A stretch of DNA of 64,000 nt, from positions 6,753,890 through 6,817,889 of the forward strand of contig JAJEKV010000030.1 of NCBI GenBank assembly GCA_021234155.1. The letters run 5' to 3'. Each line of letters starts with the position of its first letter. Positions within the stretch are counted from its first letter, which is position 1. The notes beneath the pieces were generated by a model. That model was given only the letters and a program-made list of their open reading frames with translations, was not told where the DNA came from and ran no database searches. A program made the translations under genes and the position numbers. Below, piece by piece: positions 57,498 through 64,000 of the stretch. The stretch is from Isoetes taiwanensis (lineage: Eukaryota > Streptophyta > Lycopodiopsida > Isoetales > Isoetaceae).

Positions 57498-57902
57498 CTC
57501 CCCCCCACCAAACGACACTCGGTCCGAAGGAAAGGAGGAAGTGCTTTCGAGGGCGGAAACCAAAGTCGGAAAGTGATCCTCACGGAATGAGGGCGGCACC
57601 ATTGTGATAATTGCCAATGAGGTCCCGCATGTTTGAAGGGCGCCGAGTGTTGAGCCCAAGAGCGGGATCGGCATCAATGAGGAAGTGAGAGCGCACCATG
57701 TCTTCCGTGGCAAAGATGTGCGTCCGGCGAAACAAACCGCACTCCATGAGAAGCGGTCACGAGACCAAGGCACCGACGCCGCATTCGGGTTGCAAAGAAA
57801 AAGATTGACGCCCGATTTAAAGAGCTTACCGGGATGCACGGAGAGCAAAGCACGTAAACCAGCTTTGACGGTGGACTCAAGGGTCTGGTGAGGTGGCGGC
57901 AT
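57492..57902 (-). CDS. Small hypothetical ORF next to the polypurine tract
   Basis: 136 codons starting MPPPHQTLESTVKAGLRALL 15 bases after the stop of the large extra ORF and ending inside the polypurine tract. No recognised motif. Overlapping frames on both strands are also open in this GC-rich stretch, so it may not be coding. Confidence 0.25.
   Translation of the reverse strand: MPPPHQTLESTVKAGLRALLSVHPGKLFKSGVNLFLCNPNAASVPWSRDRFSWSAVCFAGRTSLPRKTWCALTSSLMPIPLLGSTLGALQTCGTSLAIITMVPPSFREDHFPTLVSALESTSSFPSDRVSFGGGEC
57498..57512 (-). other. Polypurine tract of the last Gypsy element
   Basis: Minus strand TTTGGTGGGGGGGAG immediately before TGTTAGTCCC. It sets the element's orientation, in agreement with pol at 61410-64000. 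Confidence 0.85.
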
Positions 57903-57917
57903 TCTGCAAGAAGGTAT

Positions 57918-60498
57918 CTAGGCCATGAATAGCATCAGCAGGCCGTTGCCAACCACGCTCATTAGCAACATAGAGCCAGTAGTGTCCAAGGTGGCATTAT
58001 CCTCCCAATCTGAGCGTCTGACAAATCGGGGATCCCACCGGAGATCCGTGGAGATCTGAGGCGGAGTTGACCCAGCGTGGCCATCCAGGACCTTCGTCCA
58101 AAAGGGAAGACGCCAGTCAGAAGAGAGGAACCGTGGGCGGGGAGGTACTCCTAAGGAAGCATATGGAGAGGGAAGCATGCCCGTGTGCGTGGGTTGCAGA
58201 GCCATGTCCCTGAATGCACGAACAAGATTCTGATCAAGAGCACGACACCAATGGTCGCATTCTGAAGTAGAGAGTAATTGATAGACAGGAGGATTGACCC
58301 AACCCGTGGGGATGGTCTTGCTTTCCAGAAGGCCTCGCAGTTGATTGTAGCCTCCCAAGTGCTGCATATAAATTTGGGCGAACTCAAGATCGTCAGGATG
58401 CGCCAAATTTTTGTTTACCTGTTCCAATGTTTCAGCCTGCCACAGAGGTAAGTGCTGAGCAAGTTCAGGCATGTACTCCTGTTCAAAAGTCTGAGACTGA
58501 GCAGGATCCTTGAAATATTGGTTGGTTGATGATAACAACCAAGCAGCATTGGAGTTGCCTCGAAAAACACAATGGGCCTCATCTCGGAATTTATCATGGA
58601 GATCTGCCAGGTAGAAGTCATGAAAAACATAAGCCATTGGCTGAACAACACGGAAAATGGCCAATTCGGGATCTTCAGAATTGATCTGATCAAAGACTAA
58701 GAGTGCACAAAATAAACCCTTGTCTTCTATAGAAAGATCCGGCCAGATCCGAAGGAAGTCCGCACTTTTGAGTGGCTGTTGATGAACATTGCCATTGGCC
58801 GCGTACCACTTCAAAAGGAAAAGGTGCCGTCGGGCCACCACATAGTCAAGATAGCTGGAAGGAGTAGAGAAGTCCACAGGAATGTTGGTAGCAATATCAA
58901 TATAGCCCTCCTGTTTGTTTTGGGCTTCTTCAGCAGATTGAACTGCTTGCTAGAGCTGATGTTCCAGGTCACGGATCCGGTTCTCCTTTTCTAATAGAAG
59001 ACGTGACTGATCACGGACCCGTTTAATAGGCAGCGTGGCATGTGAAGAAGATTGCCCTGGAGTTTGGAGTCGGAGCGTGGCAATCTGAGCGTCATCAATG
59101 ACCTTCTGTTTCTGAGCCTCCGAAAGCTGAGTCTGGATGGACGTTAACTGATTTGTCAGCGTGGAAAGCTGAGCTTCAAGGGAGGTGAGTCGAGCGTCAC
59201 GCTCAGTGAGGTCTTGAACTTGAGTGCGGTAATTGTGAGAAAGCTCCGAATATAAGGTGTCTAGCTTAGCAATATCTTTCTCCTTGTCACCCAGGAGGGT
59301 ATCTTTTGACTTGTTCTGTTCCAACAAGTCCTGAATTGTGGTTTGGAGCTGAGCCTTCTGATCTTCAAGTAGGCTTGTCTGATCCTGAGCACTTTTGAGA
59401 TCTACAGGGCCTGTAATAGAGCCGTGTGCTTTTCTTGAAGTTGGGCCTCCAAAGTTTGAACTTGTGCAGTTGCAGCTTGAAGGTCTCTTTGAACTGCATC
59501 GAAAGCCTCCAGGGACGCCTGAACACCATTCATGAGAGCCTCCTGTGATGCTTGTAGCTACATGGCAGCAGTTTGAACATCCTGCTGGAATTGGAACAGG
59601 AGCTGTCGAGGATGTGGAGGTGCAGGGCCCTGTTGCGGCCTTGTCTGAGAGTGTTGAGAGGCATGACGGGAATTGGAAGGCGTGGCTTCAGTGGAGGAAG
59701 AGGAGACGGTGACATGCGTGGTCTGGTGTTGAACATGACCAGGGGAAGTCTGGTGTGAAGGTACAGCCTGTTGGGTTTGACGCTGGGAATGCAGAGAGCG
59801 CTGAGTGGAGGCATGGGAAGTGGAAGGGCTCTCAAGAACAGGAAGATACTGACGGATGAGTGCCTGAAGATGGCCACCCACTGAAACTTCAGAGACAGAG
59901 GAGGGGGTAGCCCGAATGCGGTCTACCTCTTGAAGAAGGCGGTAGAACAACAGCTGTGGCCAATCAATATGGAGATTGGAGTGGATGGCAGTGATGACCA
60001 TATTATAGAACGGCTTATTAATATGGGTGTTCTTGATGGAATACCCAAGCAATTTGCGCCACAGAAGCTTCACAAAAGTGTCATGTGACTTTGCAATATT
60101 TGTAAGGCGATGCTGGTTAGCTTGATAAGCAGGAGCACCGAACTGAGTGACGTCCATGTCCTGTAAAGCAGCCCAAGATACAGAAGGTTTTTGCAAGGGA
60201 ATTCGGAATACCTCAGAAATCAAAGGCGGGGTGAGCAAAATGGTGGTGCCATCGACCACCGTAGCAAATCCTTCCGGGCTGTTGACGATGTGAGCGATGA
60301 ACTGCTACAATATTGCTCTGGATTTGGGGCCGGGAGCTCCATTTGCGAGAATTCGAAAAGCTTGTGGCGTTCTGCTACTTCCCGACTCGGACCAAGAAGG
60401 ACCTCGCGAAAGGTGGGCATCGAGAAAGACACAGACTCGAAAAGAGTCGCATCCCTGGGAGCAGAAGTTTGAAGTGTAGGAAGTTTGGGGGCAGCCAT
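57918..60498 (-). pseudogene. Extra ORF of the Gypsy element with a central coiled coil
   Basis: One protein of about 860 residues can be followed from 60498 to 57918 with two in-frame stops (after VQTAAM at ~59558 and after DLEHQL at 58950) and two frame changes (~60290 and ~59405). N-terminal region: PTFREVLLGPSREVAERHKL, then GFATVVDGTTILLTPPLISE and LWRKLLGYSIKNTHINKPFY. A Ser/Gln/His-rich linker follows. The centre is a coiled coil of ~200 residues (SLEAQLSTLTNQLTSIQTQL). The C-terminal 320 residues (MDFSTPSSYLDYVVARRHLF to the end) form one intact frame. I do not recognise a family; the N-terminal GFATVV...PLISEVF pattern weakly recalls the additional ORFs of plant Tat/Ogre elements. 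Conservation as one reading frame suggests it was functional in the parent element. Confidence 0.6.
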
Positions 60499-60739
60499 GG
60501 CGAAGAGCGTCGGAACTGAAGGAACTGTCTGGAGAAGGCGGAGAGCAGAGAACAGAAGATGAAGGCGCAGATAGACGAAAAGGTTTTAGGGCACGCAAGT
60601 GTAGGTGAAGGGGCATGATGAGGGCAAATCAAAACCGCTGATGATGCCGTCGCTGATGATCTGGCGTAGGCGATTGAGAGGCAAAATTTTGGCTAAGTCC
60701 CCAAACAGTAAAGGGAGAAGCAATGAACGGTGGCGATGA

Positions 60740-61000
60740 GACGTAAGGGAATGATCTGATGTGACAGGTGGCAAAAGGACACACATTAATGTTCGACGGG
60801 CGTGAAAAGAAGGAATGTCATTTAATGCTGGCAACTCGAAGTGGGATATCATTAAAACGAAGGTGTCAGAAGGTACCATGGCTAGATATGCGGCGGGAGA
60901 AAAGATTCCCCATTTAGTAACAGCCTTGCATTGCAACCACGTTGGCGAATTTTCTGATTGGTCCACGTCGACAGGGAGGTCCTCGGTTGGCTATATAAGA
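60740..61000 (+). promoter_or_regulatory. Possible antisense promoter inside the Gypsy element
   Basis: On the plus strand CTATATAAG (60991-60999) is a good TATA box 31 bases before the ATG at 61029. Upstream are GATTGGTCCACGTCGAC (CCAAT-type and ACGT core) at ~60955, AACCACGTTGG at ~60936 and GAGACGTAAGGGAATGAT at ~60738, the last reminiscent of an as-1-type ACGTAAG element. The arrangement looks like a pol II promoter opposite to pol. Confidence 0.4.
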
Positions 61001-61028
61001 CGAACAGTGAGCGAAGCGGAGACACCCG

Positions 61029-61295
61029 ATGGCGCTCAGTATGTCTGCTGCTGGATTGCACGACAAGTGCACTATGCCGTCTAACTGTCTGGAGTGGATC
61101 ACTTGTAAAATGGACTGCCTGGACCTCTGGCGGTGCCACAATCGTGGCATTGCCATGGACGGGTGGTGTGCCGGCATGGCTGAGCATGCCGATCCCCATA
61201 CCAACGGGATGGAGGTGATTCTGCACCTGCGCTGGGACCCTGAGCACAACTGGTACCACATCCTGCGTATCACCTCTGCTCCGAACCCGGAGTAG
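61029..61295 (+). CDS. Small Cys/Trp/His-rich antisense ORF
   Basis: 88 codons starting MALSMSAAGLHDKCTMPSNC and ending HNWYHILRITSAPNPE. It contains five cysteines after residue 13 (KCTMPSNCLEWITCKMDCLD, then RCHNRG and GWC) and several His/Trp. It follows a TATA box by 31 bases and is itself followed by T-rich sequence with AATATAAATA near 61419. It is uninterrupted while the neighbouring element genes are broken. The GC-rich region has other open frames on both strands (for example 61409-60882 on the minus strand), so protein-coding status is unproven. No family recognised. Confidence 0.35.
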   Translation: MALSMSAAGLHDKCTMPSNCLEWITCKMDCLDLWRCHNRGIAMDGWCAGMAEHADPHTNGMEVILHLRWDPEHNWYHILRITSAPNPE

Positions 61296-61409
61296 AGGGT
61301 TTTTCTTCTGAGGAGTTAGTAGATAGGGTTCTGAGCCCGTTTTTGTAAATAGGGCTCTGCCCATAGCGGAAATAGATGGGCTCTGCCCACATTTTGTAAA
61401 AAATTTCAC

Positions 61410-62520
61410 CTATATAATATAAATATGTCGCCCGTTAGTCACTATCTGTTGTGTCTTGTCTGGAACAGCATCTGTTGTATGATTGTCACTTTCTGTTGTA
61501 TGAAATTGTTTCAGGCGAAAGCCATTAACTAGTGTAGGTAATGGAGTTCCATCTAATTCAGCCAGCTTGAAAACACTGGGTTGCACCACTTGAGCAATTT
61601 GATAAGGGGGCCAAGCCATCGAAACTTTAACTTGCCCGGAAAATTTTTATAACGGGAATCATAAAGAAGAACTAAATCACCTTCTTGGAATGTTTTTGTC
61701 TTAATACGTTTGTCATGTAAAGACTTTTGTAACTGTTGTCCATGAAGAACACGAATGTAAGCATCACGCCTAAGTTCATCCAACTGTTCCAATTGATAAA
61801 CCCTTTCTTTGAGTGCAGCAGGCGGATTATGGGCTGTAGCCAGTTGAAAACGGAGAGTTGGAAGGATGTATTCAAAAGGCATGAGAGCTTCTTGACCATA
61901 AACCAATTTGAAAGGAGTGTGACCAGTAGCTATTTTGAAACAAGTATTGTAAGCCCAAAGAACAGTAGGAAGCTTGTTTTGCCAATCAGTGCGAGAAGCG
62001 TCACAAATTTTCTTGAGAATTGTGACCAGAGTTTTGTTGGTGCTTTCAGCCAAACCGTTCCCTTGAGGATAGTAAGGTGTGCTCTTGTGATGATGTATCA
62101 GTAGGTAATCCGTCAGCTCCTTGATGGTATGATTAATAAAATGGACACCTCGATCACTGACCAGCTCCGTGGGGCAGCCAAAACGCGTGATGATTTGCTG
62201 ATAGATGACCTTGGCTGTGCTTGCCGCAGTGTTGTCTGGAAGTGCGCAAGCTTCCGCCCATTTGGTAGCGTAGTCAGTGAGAACCGAGATCGTAGTGGGC
62301 ACGAAAGTGTGCCGTCGCGGGGATCAATGGGTCCCACAAAATCCATCCCCATTTGCTTTGAAAGGAAGTGGTGTGGCGACCGACGTCAATGGAAGAGCGC
62401 CACGGGCGTGGGCCTTCCCACACACCCGACAAGCATCACACGTCTTGGGCGTGGCGTGAGCGCCTTTGAAGAGCGTGGGCCAAAAATAACCAGCAAGAAG
62501 GATTTTGCGTCGCGCGTGGT
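61410..62520 (-). pseudogene. Ty3/Gypsy integrase of the last element
   Basis: From high to low coordinates: zinc-binding part GYFWPTLFKGAHATPKTCDA with CRVCGKAHARGA (62510-62390). The catalytic core 62302-61553 carries SVLTDYATKWAEACAL (first Asp), TELVSDRGVHFINHT (second Asp) and STPYYPQGNGLAESTNKTL (Glu), a complete D,D,E triad. The C-terminal barrel LVLLYDSRYKNFPGKLKFRW follows and, after a shift, PYQIAQVVQPSVFKLAELDG ending at 61410. There is no chromodomain, so it is not a typical chromovirus. Frame changes near 62310 and 61600 inactivate it. Confidence 0.9.
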
Positions 62521-62521
62521 G

Positions 62522-64000
62522 TCACCATGAAAATGACCACCACCGGCCCTTCATGGGCTTCTCGACAATATCCGGGACCTCATGAGGGAGAACACAAAGA
62601 TCAAAGGACGGTATCCTTGCCCTTTTGTAAAGATGGCCTGCAACCATGGTGTAGTCCGCGGACCTCGGAGAAAATTGGTGTCGACGGGATTGACGCTTGG
62701 CTGGAGAGAGCGTGACATCCTCCTCGTGGAAGAGCGCCAGTGAGGAGATATCACGAAAGTTGTGGAACCAATGTGGCGTTGCCGTGACCAGAAAGAGTTG
62801 AGCGTCAGGAAAGGCGTCTGAGACTCCCGTGGAGGGATCATCTGTGTGGATGCGTGAAAGATAATCCGGGACAACATGAGATTTGTCGGCCTTGTGAACA
62901 ATTTCAAAAGGTGCAAATTCTTGCAGAAGGAGAACCCAACGAGCAATGCGGCCCGTGGGCGTGGATTTGTTGATCAAATAAAGGAGTGCTTGGTGGTCAA
63001 CAAAGAATTTGATCTGACTGCCTAAAAGATAGTGACGGAAGCGTTGGACACAGAAAATTAAACCCAAGGATTCACGCTCTGTGGCAGAGTAGTTGCGCTC
63101 AGCAGGATTGAGTTTTCTGCTGGCATATCGGTTTGGTTTGTCAGTATGCGCATCATATACTTGAGAAAGAACAGCTCCAATAGCGAACGCCGAGACATCA
63201 ACATGGACATGAAAGGGCTTGTCCCATTGAGGTGGAACAAGAACCGGGGCCTGAGTAAGTAAAAGCTTCAACTGTTGGAAAGCAGCATCCGCCTGGGAAG
63301 TCCAAGCCCAGGTGGTTTCATCACCCGTGAGTTTATGAATGGGATCTGCAATGGCTGCAAGTCCAGGAATGAAGGTGGAGTAATAATTGACCTTACCCAG
63401 AAAGAGCGTGTCTCCTTGATATTGGCCGGGCTTGGCGCCTTGAGCACACAACCGATTTTGGCGTAATCCGTGGTGATACCGCTTTCGACAAACGTGTCCC
63501 AACGAATACACGGCGTGACGCAAAAGGTGCATTTCTGATTGAGACTAATGCCTGACTCATCACATTTCTGAAAAGACGAAGTTCCAATTTATCCAAATGG
63601 TCAGCCATGGAACCAGAGGCGAGAAATCATCTTGAAAAATTTGCAAGAAGGGATTTTCCCCGCATAAAATCATGAAAACCGAGAGCATTATGCGTTGAAA
63701 CGTTGATGGAGAGTTTGATAATCCAAAAGGAACCACCTTGTAGGCAAAAAGTGCCTTACCGGGTGGTGAAAGTAGTCTTGAGTTGATCAGATTCTTTGAT
63801 TGAGATCCGATTGTAGCCGAAAAACCATCTATGAAGGAGTACATCTCATGTCCAAATAATCTTCCGTAACCCGGTCCGTGAAGGGAAGTGGAAAAATGAT
63901 CACGCCCGTGGCCTTGATTTAGTTTCCGATAGTCCACGCAAACGCCGATCTTTCCATTGTATTTGAGTGCAATGACAATGGGGCTCACCCATTCGAGAAT
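62522..64000 (-). pseudogene. Ty3/Gypsy reverse transcriptase and RNase H
   Basis: Reverse transcriptase: SPIVIALKYNGKIGVCVDYR and KLNQ at the window edge, HEMYSFIDGFSA in a shifted block, KVVPFGLSNSPSTFQRIM, then the catalytic LQIFQDDFS (YxDD-type box as FQDD). After a shift near 63550: LFLGKVNYYSTFIPGLAAIA. RNase H: FHVHVDVSAFAIGAVLSQ, NYSATERESLGLIFCVQRFR, KFFVDHQALLYLI and HVVPDYLSR, with all expected acidic residues. The frame 63532-62522 is 336 codons long and intact; the RT part has several shifts. Pol copies the element RNA into cDNA. Confidence 0.9.

Larger units (their letters stand above)
57498..64000 (-). mobile_element. Ty3/Gypsy retrotransposon with an extra 3' ORF (continues beyond the window)
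   Basis: Minus-strand order from the window end: reverse transcriptase, RNase H, integrase (to 61410), ~0.9 kb with an antisense ORF, a long extra ORF (60498-57918), a small ORF, the polypurine tract and the 3' LTR. The 5' part (gag, protease, 5' LTR) is outside. The ~3.9 kb between integrase and LTR is unusually long for Gypsy elements and recalls the additional ORFs of Tat-type and the env-like region of Athila-type elements, but no homology to those could be tested. Confidence 0.8.

Noticed and set aside
60991-61030. Plant pararetrovirus (caulimovirid) promoter or genome fragment
   Set aside because: The TATA and ACGTAAG motifs recall such promoters, but no viral movement, coat or polymerase motif is present, and the nearby pol has an integrase, which these viruses lack.
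60882-61409. 175-codon minus-strand frame overlapping the antisense ORF
   Set aside because: Possible, but GC-rich sequence keeps several frames open here. It has no recognised motif and no TATA or link to pol, so I favour the plus-strand ORF only tentatively.

Overview
The window reads as nuclear DNA of a land plant with a large, repeat-rich genome. Evidence for this: one spliced gene of the plant DUF810/MUN family, an FtsH12-like chloroplast AAA fragment, LTR retrotransposons primed by initiator tRNA-Met, plant-type L1 LINEs, a short TTTAGGG run and a U6 snRNA-like pseudogene. The lineage cannot be fixed from sequence alone. No prokaryotic operon, CRISPR array or rRNA was seen.

Layout. 0-1.1 kb: a foldback (MITE-like) repeat beside the 3' end of a Ty3/Gypsy pol. 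1.85-2.97 kb: two decayed exons of an FtsH12-like protease. 3.4-7.95 kb: a frameshifted Helitron (repeat-rich N-terminus, Rep HUH nuclease, Pif1-type helicase). 8.3-8.64 kb: a 3-copy ~120 bp tandem repeat. 8.85-10.36 kb: a very large inverted repeat made of two Gypsy 3' ends, tail to tail, each with an array of small hairpins before its polypurine tract; it leads into a minus-strand Gypsy integrase (to 11.3 kb). 11.8-19.2 kb: nested LTR fragments and decayed gag-protease-RT pieces.

20.5-24.1 kb is the one gene that looks intact: five coding exons on the minus strand, 964 residues, a plant protein unc-13 homolog (PATROL1 relatives). Just upstream, 24.85-25.02 kb, are two U6-like pseudogene copies.

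26.3-38.2 kb: an RTE-like LINE apparently split by about 9.6 kb that ends in a 1.63 kb LTR; most of the interior has no recognisable coding. 39.2-49.93 kb: a plant L1 with a poly(A) tail and a 16 bp target-site duplication; it has been invaded by a second copy of the RTE-like LINE (44.94-48.10 kb, opposite strand) and by an unidentified 1.6 kb insert. 53.6-56.94 kb: another LINE (ORF1-like plus endonuclease), interrupted by a minus-strand Gypsy element that runs to the window end. That element has an LTR and polypurine tract at 56.94-57.51 kb, a pol at 61.4-64 kb, and between them an extra ~860-codon coiled-coil ORF and a small antisense ORF with its own TATA box.

Apart from the unc-13-like gene nothing here looks functionally intact. 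The biology is one host gene in a layered retrotransposon graveyard. The most unusual items are the hairpin array, the extra ORF and antisense ORF of the last Gypsy element, and the well-resolved nested insertions.
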